Assembly: GCA_905373185.1 (NCBI GenBank) | Contig: CAJPSE010000083.1 | Coordinates: forward strand, 1-7,005 | Reading direction: 5' to 3' | DNA length: 7,005 nt | Source of the DNA: an uncultured Fretibacterium sp. | GTDB taxonomy: Bacteria > Synergistota > Synergistia > Synergistales > Aminobacteriaceae | Shown: in pieces, positions 1-5,705 of the stretch | Position numbering within the stretch: the first letter of the stretch is position 1 | Layout of the letters: each line of letters begins with the position of its first letter | Notes under the pieces: model-generated | Seen by the model: only the letters and a program-made list of their open reading frames with translations | The model's database searches: none | Told to the model about the DNA's origin: nothing | Position numbers and translations under genes: made by a program

Positions 1-666
1 GGCGCGGCGCTTCCCTTCTCCCACATCGCGGGAAGCGGCCTTCCCCCCAATCTCATCGGTCTGAAGAAGGCGTGCAACTCCGTCGGTTCCCCACAAATTC
101 GGAACAGGGGGACGATCGGGGGCAACATCGCGAACGCCTCCACGGCGGCGGACACGGTTCCGATGATGGTGGCCCTCAGGGCCACCGCGGTGATCCGGAG
201 CGTCGACGGGGAGAGGGAGACGCCGGTGGAGGAGATGTTCGACTCCAAGGAGAAGTGGCTGAAGCCCGACGAACTGCTGGTGAAGGTGCGGTTTCGGGAC
301 CCGGGGAAGAACCAGTGCCTGACGAGCGCCAAGCTGGGGCTCCGGAAGGCCCTGGCCATCTCCAGGATGACCGTCGGGCTGTACCTGGAGGTCGGGGACG
401 GCGGCGAGATTTCGGACGTGTCCGTGGCCAGCGGGGCCATCGGCAAGCACGCGATGCGCGAGCCCGACGTGGAGGCCTTCATGAAGGGGGTCAGCATACG
501 CTCCGAGGACTACTGGCGTGCGTCGGAGGTCTTCCAGGCTTCCTTGGACGAGCGCCTGAAGGGGCGGAGCAGCCTGGGCTTCAAGCGGGAGGCTATCGTG
601 GGTATTATGGACGAGGCGTTATCCGACGCGCTGCGTTATTTTTATTTCGGGGGGGAGCGCGCGTGA
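1..666 (+). CDS. FAD-binding subunit of a molybdenum hydroxylase (xanthine/nicotinate dehydrogenase family), 5' partial
   Basis: Frame 1 is open from the first base and ends at TGA 664-666, giving 221 residues. Members of this family are usually close to 290 residues, so roughly the first 70 lie outside the window. The subunit carries FAD and passes electrons from the iron-sulfur subunit to NAD(P) or another acceptor. The segment IRNRGTIGGNIANAS at about residues 34-48, followed by AADTVP, is the conserved FAD-contacting signature of this family. The C-terminal half (about residues 110-215) resembles the CO dehydrogenase flavoprotein C-terminal domain. Internal ATGs near 163 must not be used as starts, because they fall after the flavin motif. 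The stop overlaps the next start by one base (TGATG), so the gene is translationally coupled to the FeS subunit. The family is clear; the substrate of the complex is not shown by this subunit. Confidence 0.92.
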   Translation, partial: GAALPFSHIAGSGLPPNLIGLKKACNSVGSPQIRNRGTIGGNIANASTAADTVPMMVALRATAVIRSVDGERETPVEEMFDSKEKWLKPDELLVKVRFRDPGKNQCLTSAKLGLRKALAISRMTVGLYLEVGDGGEISDVSVASGAIGKHAMREPDVEAFMKGVSIRSEDYWRASEVFQASLDERLKGRSSLGFKREAIVGIMDEALSDALRYFYFGGERA

Positions 667-1154
667 TGGAGGCGCGTATGATGGAGATAGACATCACGGT
701 GAACGGCGAACCGCACCATGTGGAGGTCGACGGAAATATGAGGCTCATAGACCTCCTGCGGGACAAGCTGCGGCTCACCGGGACCAAGGAGGGATGCAGC
801 GAGGGGGAGTGCGGCGCCTGCACCGTGATCCTGAACGGGGAGACCGTCGATTCCTGTCTCGTCATGGCCTTCCAGTGCGACGGGGACGAGGTGCTGACGA
901 TCGAGGGGCTGGAGCGGGACGGGGTCCTGCATCCCCTGCAGAAGAGCTTCATCGAGGTCGGCGCCGTGCAGTGCGGTTTCTGCATCCCGGGGATGATCCT
1001 GTCCGCCAAGGCGCTGCTCGACAGGAACCCCAATCCGACGCGGGAGGAGATTCGCCGTGGGCTGTCGGGGAACCTCTGCCGCTGTACCGGCTACAACAAG
1101 AGCATCGCCGCCGTGGAGCGGGTGGTGCGCGAGATGCGGGAGGTGCGAAAATGA
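666..1154 (+). CDS. [2Fe-2S] iron-sulfur subunit of the molybdenum hydroxylase
   Basis: This 162-residue protein has the usual length and layout of the small subunit of xanthine/nicotinate dehydrogenase-type enzymes. The N-terminal plant-ferredoxin-like domain binds one [2Fe-2S] cluster through Cys44, Cys49, Cys52 and Cys64 (motif CSEGECGAC, then SC). The C-terminal helical domain binds the second through Cys103, Cys106, Cys138 and Cys140 (CGFC and CRC). Electrons pass from the molybdenum centre through both clusters to FAD. ATG 666 overlaps the stop of the FAD gene and has GGAG at 654-657, eight bases upstream. In-frame ATGs at 678 and 681 also follow a good GGAGG (668-672), so the true start may be four or five codons later. 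The gene ends in ATGA shared with the large molybdopterin subunit. Cytoplasmic; no signal peptide is seen. Confidence 0.95.
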   Translation: MEARMMEIDITVNGEPHHVEVDGNMRLIDLLRDKLRLTGTKEGCSEGECGACTVILNGETVDSCLVMAFQCDGDEVLTIEGLERDGVLHPLQKSFIEVGAVQCGFCIPGMILSAKALLDRNPNPTREEIRRGLSGNLCRCTGYNKSIAAVERVVREMREVRK

Positions 1155-2584
1155 CTTTGAGGACCAATTTGAGGACCGTTGGAAAAAACGTCGTCAGGCT
1201 GGATGCCTATGCCAAGGCAACCGGAAGGGCCCTGTATCCCCAGGATATCTTCATGGACGGGATGCTCTACGGAAAGACCTTGAGGTCCTCCAAGCCTCAC
1301 GCCCGGATCGCGGTGGATACGGAGGCGGCGGAGAGGACGGCGGGCGTGCTCAAGGTGTTCACGTACAAGGACGTTCCGTGCGAGAACAACCATGGGGTGC
1401 TCCTCAAGGACCACGAGGTCTTTGCCAGCGAGAAGGTCATCAGGATTGGGGAGCCCATCGCCTTCGTCGTCGGGGAGACGGAGGAGGCCTGCCGCGAGGG
1501 GCTGGGGAAGGTCCAGGTGGATTACGAGGAGCTTCCCGCCGTGTTCGACCCCGTCGAGGCCATGAAGGAGGGGGCCCCCATCGTTCATGGCGACACGAAC
1601 CTGCTGTATCACTACAAGCTCCGTAGGGGGAACCTCGAGGAGGGCCGGGCGGCGAGCCGTGCGGTGGCGAGGAACACGTACCGCTCCCCCATGGTGGATC
1701 ACGCCTTCATCCAGCCCGAGGCGGCGGTGGGCTACCTCGAGGAGGACGGGACCGTCGTCGTCGCCGTCGCCACGCAGTACCCTCACTACGACCGGGAGGA
1801 GGTCTCCAGGAACCTGGGGCTTCCCGAGGAAAGGGTGAAGATCCTGAACACCGCGATAGGCGGGGCCTTCGGCGGCCGGGAGGACATCTCCCCCCAGATC
1901 CACGTGGCGATGGCCGCGATGTACTTCAATCGTCCCGTCAAGACCATCTACGATCGGGAGGAATCCTTCCTGTCCCACTCGAAGCGGCACCCCATGGTCA
2001 TGAAGTACGAGACCGGAGCCGATGCGGAGGGGTACCTGACCTATATGGAGGTGGAGATCGTTGGGGATTCGGGCGCCCATTGCTCCTGGGCCTTCAACGT
2101 GCTGCGGAAGGCCGGCGTCCATGCGTCGGGGCCCTACGTCATCCCCCACGTCAAGGTGGACTCCTACGCGGTGTATACCAACAACCCCTTCACCGGCGCC
2201 ATGAGGGGCTTCGGGGCGACCCAGGTGCCGCTCGCGCACGAGCAGCAGATGGACATCCTCGCGGAGCAGCTGGGGATCAGCCCCCTGGAGATCCGGCTGA
2301 AGAACTGCTTCCGGCTGGGCTCCAAGACGGCGACGGGGCAGCTCCTCATGGAGAGCGTCCCGCTTCCGGAGTGCGTCTTCGAGGTGGAGGAGCGCTTCCA
2401 CTTCAACGAGCGGTGGGGCATGAACAATCGCGTGGAGAGGCCCCGCTCGCTCGACAGGGCGGCCATGCGGAGGATCATGGAGGGTGAGATGAAGGTCGAG
2501 ATGGAGGTTGAGACGAAGGTCGAGACGCTTCCCGAGCCCTTTGAGGAGCCGGCCGTCGCCATGGCGGGAGACGGAGACGCGTGA
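1151..2584 (+). CDS. Large molybdopterin subunit (NdhL-like N-terminal half of the Mo subunit)
   Basis: This 477-residue protein is the N-terminal part of what is a single Mo subunit in most xanthine dehydrogenases. Residues 16-132 form the aldehyde oxidase/xanthine dehydrogenase a/b hammerhead domain. Residues from about 145 to 420 form the first molybdopterin-binding region. Family landmarks are Gln209 (ATQYP), GGAFGGRE at 237-244 and AMRGFG at 350-355. Glu244 aligns with bovine xanthine oxidase Glu802 and Arg352 with Arg880, both substrate-pocket residues in that enzyme. The protein stops before the Mo-contact motif VGQG and the catalytic glutamate, which are in the next gene. The last 35 residues are an acidic low-complexity tail unlike the folded part. 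The start ATG 1151 has GGGAGG at 1138-1143 and overlaps the FeS gene by four bases. Gene order and the split match nicotinate dehydrogenase (NdhL). The substrate could be nicotinate, xanthine or another heterocycle. Confidence 0.9.
   Translation: MTLRTNLRTVGKNVVRLDAYAKATGRALYPQDIFMDGMLYGKTLRSSKPHARIAVDTEAAERTAGVLKVFTYKDVPCENNHGVLLKDHEVFASEKVIRIGEPIAFVVGETEEACREGLGKVQVDYEELPAVFDPVEAMKEGAPIVHGDTNLLYHYKLRRGNLEEGRAASRAVARNTYRSPMVDHAFIQPEAAVGYLEEDGTVVVAVATQYPHYDREEVSRNLGLPEERVKILNTAIGGAFGGREDISPQIHVAMAAMYFNRPVKTIYDREESFLSHSKRHPMVMKYETGADAEGYLTYMEVEIVGDSGAHCSWAFNVLRKAGVHASGPYVIPHVKVDSYAVYTNNPFTGAMRGFGATQVPLAHEQQMDILAEQLGISPLEIRLKNCFRLGSKTATGQLLMESVPLPECVFEVEERFHFNERWGMNNRVERPRSLDRAAMRRIMEGEMKVEMEVETKVETLPEPFEEPAVAMAGDGDA
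2486..2527 (+). repeat. 12-bp tandem repeat coding for the acidic tail of the large Mo subunit
   Basis: Three and a half imperfect copies of a 12-base unit lie head to tail: GAGATGAAGGTC (2486-2497), GAGATGGAGGTT (2498-2509), GAGACGAAGGTC (2510-2521) and GAGACG (2522-2527). They encode EMKV-EMEV-ETKV-ET near the C-terminus of the large Mo subunit. Units of four codons keep the frame, so copy number could change without breaking the gene. The position is the point where single-chain relatives join their two Mo-binding halves. Confidence 0.8.
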
Positions 2585-3600
2585 TGAAGAAACGCGGGGT
2601 CGGATTGGGCTTGACGTTCTATGGAACGGGGTACGGCAACGGGTTTCCCGACGTCTCCCGTGCCGAGGTCGAGCTGCTGCCGGACGGGCGCGTCGGGATC
2701 CACACCGGCGTGACGGAGGTGGGGCAGGGCGGCAGGACGGTCATGACCCAAATCGGCGCGGAGGTCCTCCAGACGGACATGGAGCATTTCATCCTGGTTC
2801 ACGAGGACACCTCCCGGATGCCCGACTCCGGGACGGCCGCGGCCACGCGCCAGACCTACAACACGGGAAACGCCGTGAGGGTCGCGTGCGAAAAGTTTCG
2901 CGCCGCCCTCTGCGAGAGGGCGAAGGAGGCGCTGGAGCTCAACTCCACGGTGGGGCTGACGGTCCAGGACGCCGCGGTCTTCATCAAGTTCTTTCCCGAG
3001 AAGCGCATCACCCTGAGGGAGCTTGCGGAGCGGTACACGGGGGAGAACGCCATCAGCGTCAAGGACGAGTACGTCGCGCAGACGACGCAGATGGACGGGG
3101 AGACGGGGCAGGGCGCTCCCTATTGGCCCTACACCTTCAACGCCTGTGCCGTGGAGGTGCAGGTGGACACCCTGACGGGGAGGGTGGAGGTCCTCGACGC
3201 CGTGTTCGCCCAGGATGCGGGGAAGGCCGTCAACCCCCATCTCCTGGAGGGGCAGATGGACGGAGGGTTCGCCATGGGGCTGGGCTATACCCTGTTCGAG
3301 GACCTGAAGCTGGAGAACGGCGTGATGAAAAACGCCTCCTTCTCGAAGTACCTGATCCCCACGGCATTGGACATGATCGACGTCGAGAACGTCATCGTCG
3401 AGGACCCCGAATCGACGGCGCCCTTCGGGGCCAAGGGGATCGGGGAGCCGGTCATGCTGCCCATCGCCCCCGCAATCCTGAACGCCATCTACGACGCGGT
3501 GGGGGTGCGCATTCTGGAGCTTCCCGTCACCCCGGAGAGGATGCTCGCGGCGTTGAGAAGGGCCGGAAAGGCCCCCGAACGGGAGCCCGATCAGGTCTAG
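2584..3600 (+). CDS. Medium molybdopterin subunit (NdhM-like C-terminal half of the Mo subunit)
   Basis: From ATG 2584 this is a 338-residue protein that completes the molybdenum site. It begins with KKRGVGLGL, the sequence that follows the interdomain linker in single-chain relatives. VGQG at 46-49 supplies the Gln48 equivalent of bovine Gln1040 near the cofactor. EGQMDGG (Gln224) is the later pterin contact. GIGEP carries Glu288, aligning with bovine Glu1261, the general base of xanthine oxidase. Length and limits agree with the medium subunit of nicotinate dehydrogenase. ATG 2584 overlaps the previous stop by one base and has GGAG (2573-2576) seven bases upstream. GTG 2581 is an in-frame alternative with poorer spacing. 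In nicotinate dehydrogenase the Mo centre carries a labile selenium, but nothing in the sequence proves that here. No clear terminator follows. Confidence 0.9.
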   Translation: MKKRGVGLGLTFYGTGYGNGFPDVSRAEVELLPDGRVGIHTGVTEVGQGGRTVMTQIGAEVLQTDMEHFILVHEDTSRMPDSGTAAATRQTYNTGNAVRVACEKFRAALCERAKEALELNSTVGLTVQDAAVFIKFFPEKRITLRELAERYTGENAISVKDEYVAQTTQMDGETGQGAPYWPYTFNACAVEVQVDTLTGRVEVLDAVFAQDAGKAVNPHLLEGQMDGGFAMGLGYTLFEDLKLENGVMKNASFSKYLIPTALDMIDVENVIVEDPESTAPFGAKGIGEPVMLPIAPAILNAIYDAVGVRILELPVTPERMLAALRRAGKAPEREPDQV

Positions 3601-3635
3601 GAACGCCTCGAGCCTTCCGGATCATGCTCTGTATA

Positions 3636-3644
3636 TGGTATTAT
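3636..3644 (+). promoter_or_regulatory. Extended -10 promoter of the toxin-antitoxin pair
   Basis: TGG followed by TATTAT (3639-3644) is an extended -10 element with five of six consensus bases. No good -35 is visible; the best offer, TTCCGG at 3615-3620, matches two of six. Transcription would start near 3651, about 20 bases before the antitoxin ATG. The element lies in the left arm of the inverted repeat at 3639-3670, so a bound repressor would cover it. Confidence 0.5.
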
Positions 3645-3670
3645 TGTCCCATAAAAAGGAGACGATAATA
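3639..3670 (+). promoter_or_regulatory. Inverted-repeat operator (or RNA hairpin) of the toxin-antitoxin pair
   Basis: TATTATTGTC (3639-3648) and GACGATAATA (3661-3670) are inverted repeats matching at nine of ten positions, separated by 12 bases. The left arm contains the -10 hexamer and the right arm ends on the A of the antitoxin ATG. The ribosome binding site AAGGAG (3656-3661) lies in the spacer, with its last base in the right arm. Phd/YefM antitoxins typically bind palindromes in their own promoter, so autorepression is the likely role. The one mismatch would be a G-U pair in RNA, so a hairpin limiting translation is also possible. A second smaller repeat, TATGG (3634-3638)/CCATA (3649-3653), overlaps it. 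Confidence 0.6.
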
Positions 3671-3930
3671 TGCCAAGAATTATTCCCATCAAGGAGCTGA
3701 AGGATACCGCCAGGATGTCCGATATGTGCCATGAATCCTCCGAACCGATTTACGTCACAAAAAATGGTTACGGTGACATGGTATTCATGAGCATGGAGAC
3801 CTTTGAGGCGATGCGCCGTAGGGGGCAGATCTATCGTGAGCTGGAAATCTCTGAGCGACAGATCTCCGAGGGAAGGGTGAGGAGTGCCGAAGAAGCGCTC
3901 TCCGATGTGAGGGCGAGGTATGGTTTATAG
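3670..3930 (+). CDS. Phd/YefM-family antitoxin
   Basis: This is an 86-residue protein with the form of type II antitoxins of the Phd/YefM family. The N-terminal 50 residues include IIPIKELKDTARMSD, EPIYVTKNG and the DMVFMSMETFEAM stretch typical of the YefM DNA-binding fold. The C-terminal part (about residues 50-86) is charged and probably unfolded until it binds the toxin. It neutralises the toxin encoded next and is expected to repress the operon by binding the inverted repeat at its start. AAGGAG at 3656-3661 is eight bases before the ATG. The gene overlaps the toxin start by 11 bases. The pair is visibly richer in A and T than its neighbours, which fits horizontal acquisition. Confidence 0.88.
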   Translation: MPRIIPIKELKDTARMSDMCHESSEPIYVTKNGYGDMVFMSMETFEAMRRRGQIYRELEISERQISEGRVRSAEEALSDVRARYGL

Positions 3931-4231
3931 GCTCGATATCCCGCAGTGGGTGGAACGGCAGATCGATGACCGGATTGGATATGTGGTCGGTATCCTGAAA
4001 AATCTCTCGGCAGCTGGCGCTATACTTGACGACATCGAGCTTGCTTACGATCATCTGAAAAAGATGGCCGAGGCATATGGATATTGTACCGATCCCTGTC
4101 TTCGAGCAAAGAACTATCGAAAAATCTCGCTGAGTAGTCACGATTACATTTTTGTCTACAAAGTAGAGGGCGATATTGTGTATTTGCTGGGATTCTTTCA
4201 TATGCTGGAGGATTATCGGACGAGGCTGTAA
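3920..4231 (+). CDS. RelE/ParE-family toxin
   Basis: This 103-residue basic protein has RelE/ParE-type organisation: an N-terminal amphipathic helical region, then a strand-rich C-terminal half. The segment NYRKISLSSHDYIFVYKV followed by DIVYLLGFFHMLEDY matches the conserved pattern of the superfamily (Arg/Lys on the central strands, then a hydrophobic strand ending in a DY motif). RelE members cleave mRNA on the ribosome and ParE members poison DNA gyrase; the sequence alone does not say which applies. The start ATG 3920 lies inside the antitoxin gene, with GAGGG at 3909-3913 as its ribosome binding site. This overlap ties toxin synthesis to antitoxin translation. The length is normal and I see no truncation. 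Family assignment is good; the exact activity is open. Confidence 0.85.
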   Translation: MVYRLDIPQWVERQIDDRIGYVVGILKNLSAAGAILDDIELAYDHLKKMAEAYGYCTDPCLRAKNYRKISLSSHDYIFVYKVEGDIVYLLGFFHMLEDYRTRL

Positions 4232-4262
4232 ATGCGGGGGCAGCAGCAACGATACCCGAGAA

Positions 4263-4298
4263 AGCGAGAGCCCTCCCGGTAAAGGGAGGGCTCTCGCT
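4263..4298. terminator. Strong hairpin between convergent genes, likely bidirectional terminator
   Basis: A perfect 15-bp stem, 4263-4277 paired with 4284-4298 (core GCGAGAGCCCTCCC), encloses the six-base loop GGTAAA. It lies between the toxin stop (4231, +) and the ccdA-like stop (4386, -), where a shared terminator is expected. The T tract is poor: CGAAAAGG follows on the plus strand and TTTCTCGGG on the minus strand. The minus-strand gene therefore has the slightly better signal. The remaining bases 4299-4385 show nothing else I can name. Confidence 0.75.
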
Positions 4299-4385
4299 CG
4301 AAAAGGCAGGGCACTTCGCACGAGAGGGAGCCGGCCCGCAGTGAATCGAGGCGCTTTGCTCCTCATCGGACATTTCGTTCCTGAA

Positions 4386-5105
4386 TCAGACGAAGTAAAG
4401 GTACAGGACCCCGTGGCCCAGATAGATTCCCACGCAGATCAGCACGACGCCGCAAAGGAAGTTCAAGACGCGCAGGGCCTTCTGACCCCGTTCACTCTGG
4501 AGCCAGCCGGAGGCGAGCTGAGCGAAGGTCCCGGATGCGATCAGCACGGCACTGTAGCCCAACGCGTAGGCGAGGATCAGGCCGAAGGAGAACAGGAGCC
4601 CGCGTGAGGCCTGGGCCGCAGCCAGCGAGAGCACCGGGGTGATGTAGGCAATGCTGCACGGGCCGATGGCGAGCCCCGACACGACGCCCAGGACCAGAGC
4701 CCCCCAAAGCCCGCGCCGCTCCGTGGAGCCGCCGCCCCTCCCGAACGAGAAGAACTTGAAGTGCACGAGCCCCGTCAGGTGGATGCCCATGAGGATGAAC
4801 ACCGCAGCGACGAAGAGCGTCAAAAATCGCTCGTTGCCCCCCAGAAGCAGGCCGAAGCTGGAGGTGACGAACCCCACCAGCATGAGGTTCAGCACGATCC
4901 CGCTGCAGAAGGCACAGGATATCTTGAACGCCTCCCAGCGGCTGGGGCTGTCCGTGTTCTCGATGTAGCCGACGACCAGGGGGATAGCTGCAATGCCGCA
5001 GGGGCTGAGGATGACGCTCGCGATCCCCCAGAGAAAGGCCCCCGCCCATTGCAGGGGCCCGCTCGAGAACATCACGGAGGCGATGGCGTTGATGACGTCA
5101 GTCAT
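4386..5105 (-). CDS. ccdA: CcdA/DsbD-type thiol-disulfide transmembrane electron carrier
   Basis: This 239-residue, strongly hydrophobic protein has about six membrane helices (near residues 20-47, 62-88, 93-114, 132-162, 168-196 and 210-232). Two short motifs identify the family: SPCG with Cys36 in the first helix and GPCS with Cys150 in the fourth. In CcdA and the DsbD core, this cysteine pair carries electrons from cytoplasmic thioredoxin across the membrane. The two halves look like an inverted duplication, as is usual for this family. It follows the exported selenothioredoxin gene with a one-base overlap (TAATG). There is no good ribosome binding site of its own, so translation is probably coupled. 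The natural inference is that it keeps the neighbouring exported Sec/Cys centre reduced. A role in cytochrome c maturation is possible, but no cytochrome genes are in view. Confidence 0.88.
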   Translation of the reverse strand: MTDVINAIASVMFSSGPLQWAGAFLWGIASVILSPCGIAAIPLVVGYIENTDSPSRWEAFKISCAFCSGIVLNLMLVGFVTSSFGLLLGGNERFLTLFVAAVFILMGIHLTGLVHFKFFSFGRGGGSTERRGLWGALVLGVVSGLAIGPCSIAYITPVLSLAAAQASRGLLFSFGLILAYALGYSAVLIASGTFAQLASGWLQSERGQKALRVLNFLCGVVLICVGIYLGHGVLYLYFV

Positions 5106-5455
5106 TATTCTATGGCGACCCCCGCTTTTTTGAAGATCTCCAGGACCTCGTCAAGGCTGCGGTAGCCGAGCTCCTGCCGGACGACCTTGCCCTCGGCGTC
5201 CAGGAAGAGGAGGGTGGGGACGAGGCGCACCTTGTACTCCCGGGCCACTTCGGGGTGCTCCACCACGTCCACCTTCTCTGCCGCCAGCTTGCCCGCGTAC
5301 TTTTCTTTGATCTCGTCCAAGACCTTGGACATCTGCACGCATGCGGGTCAGGTCGTGGTGGACAGGGCCTTCAGGGTCGGCAGTTTCTTCTCCCCCGCGA
5401 GGGCGGGTGAAAGGGCAAGGGCCACCAGAACGAGTGACAGAACGAATAACTTCAT
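5105..5455 (-). CDS. Exported thioredoxin-fold selenoprotein (UxxC active site, in-frame TGA read as Sec)
   Basis: Read through one TGA (5350-5348), this frame encodes 116 residues. ATG 5455 follows AAAGGAAG (5472-5465). Residues 1-20 are a signal peptide (Lys2, a hydrophobic core, then SPALA before GEKK). The mature part is a short thioredoxin fold. TTT-Sec36-Pro-Ala-Cys39 replaces the usual CxxC after the first strand, followed by the helix QMSKVLDEIKEKYAG. Then come strand VDVV, the cis-proline loop VPT (Pro80), strand LLFLDAEGKVV and a last helix. The TGA sits exactly where the first active-site cysteine belongs, and the frame is otherwise intact on both sides. A hairpin with a GGTC loop follows the TGA. 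A start at GTG 5338 would give a 77-residue product without signal peptide or redox motif, which is less sensible. It forms an operon with the CcdA-like carrier. A TGA mutation in a CxxC gene is the main alternative. Confidence 0.85.
5309..5350 (-). promoter_or_regulatory. Bacterial SECIS-type hairpin just after the in-frame TGA
   Basis: On the minus strand the TGA (5350-5348) is followed by 17 bases, then GTCCAA (5330-5325), loop GGTC (5324-5321) and TTGGAC (5320-5315). This is a perfect 6-bp stem. GAT (5333-5331) and ATC (5311-5309) can extend it past a three-base bulge. In Escherichia coli fdhF the SelB-binding minihelix also presents AGGTCT at its tip. Here the tip reads AAGGTCTT, and the loop starts 24 bases after TGA, inside the usual spacing. 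Its role would be to recruit SelB with Sec-tRNA to decode the UGA. Confidence 0.8.
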
Positions 5456-5472
5456 TACAGAACACTTCCTTT

Positions 5473-5500
5473 CGATGACAAGAATTCGATAACAAGAATT
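5473..5500 (-). repeat. Tandem 14-bp direct repeat in the selenoprotein leader
   Basis: CGATGACAAGAATT (5473-5486) is followed at once by CGATAACAAGAATT (5487-5500), with 13 of 14 bases identical. The pair lies between the predicted promoter and the ribosome binding site of the selenothioredoxin, so it would be in the 5' untranslated region. Tandem sites of this kind can bind a regulator, but no known operator is recognised. Confidence 0.6.
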
Positions 5501-5527
5501 AAAAGTCCGAAATGCCGCGACGTGTTT

Positions 5528-5556
5528 ATGCTACAGGACCTTCCCATCCTTGACAA
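5528..5556 (-). promoter_or_regulatory. Sigma70-type promoter for the selenothioredoxin-ccdA operon
   Basis: On the minus strand, TTGTCA (5556-5551, five of six consensus bases) and TAGCAT (5533-5528, four of six) are separated by exactly 17 bases. Transcription would start near 5521, leaving a leader of about 65 bases before ATG 5455. That leader contains the tandem 14-bp repeat. Confidence 0.55.
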
Positions 5557-5705
5557 GCTGGCGTTCCTGCGGATTTTCGCATACGGGATATACGGGAGGA
5601 AGCGGCAGGTATTCCCGATTACCCGTTGCGCTCGCCTCGATGATCCAGGAGCGTTTCCCCGGGATATTCGGCGATGGAGTCTCCAAACGCCTTTATCCTT
5701 CCCTT
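5557..5705. other. Intergenic stretch holding a possible terminator hairpin
   Basis: No gene is supported here. The one structured element is at 5670-5691: GGCG-a-TGGA-gtc-TCCA-aa-CGCC. On the plus strand it is followed by a T-rich run (5692-5710), which looks like a terminator for plus-strand transcripts although no plus-strand gene precedes it. On the minus strand it lies 15 bases after the reductase stop and could end that transcript, but it lacks a T run in that direction. ATACGGGA occurs twice at 5581-5588 and 5590-5597. Confidence 0.4.

Noticed and set aside
86..97. GTTCCCCACAAA occurring near both ends of the window (86-97 and 6994-7005)
   Set aside because: A 12-base match in 7 kb is expected about once by chance, and one copy lies inside the FAD subunit coding sequence.
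2520..2600. Frameshift in a single molybdopterin-subunit gene
   Set aside because: Both halves have proper starts or stops with coupled TGATG overlap and a ribosome binding site, and the same split is established in nicotinate dehydrogenase.
3785..4373. Minus-strand ORFs opposite the toxin-antitoxin genes
   Set aside because: They are shadows of the plus-strand genes, without ribosome binding sites or domains.
5105..5455. Selenothioredoxin as a pseudogene with a nonsense mutation
   Set aside because: The frame is intact on both sides, the TGA is at the redox cysteine, and a SECIS-like hairpin follows. A random stop would not be expected at that codon.
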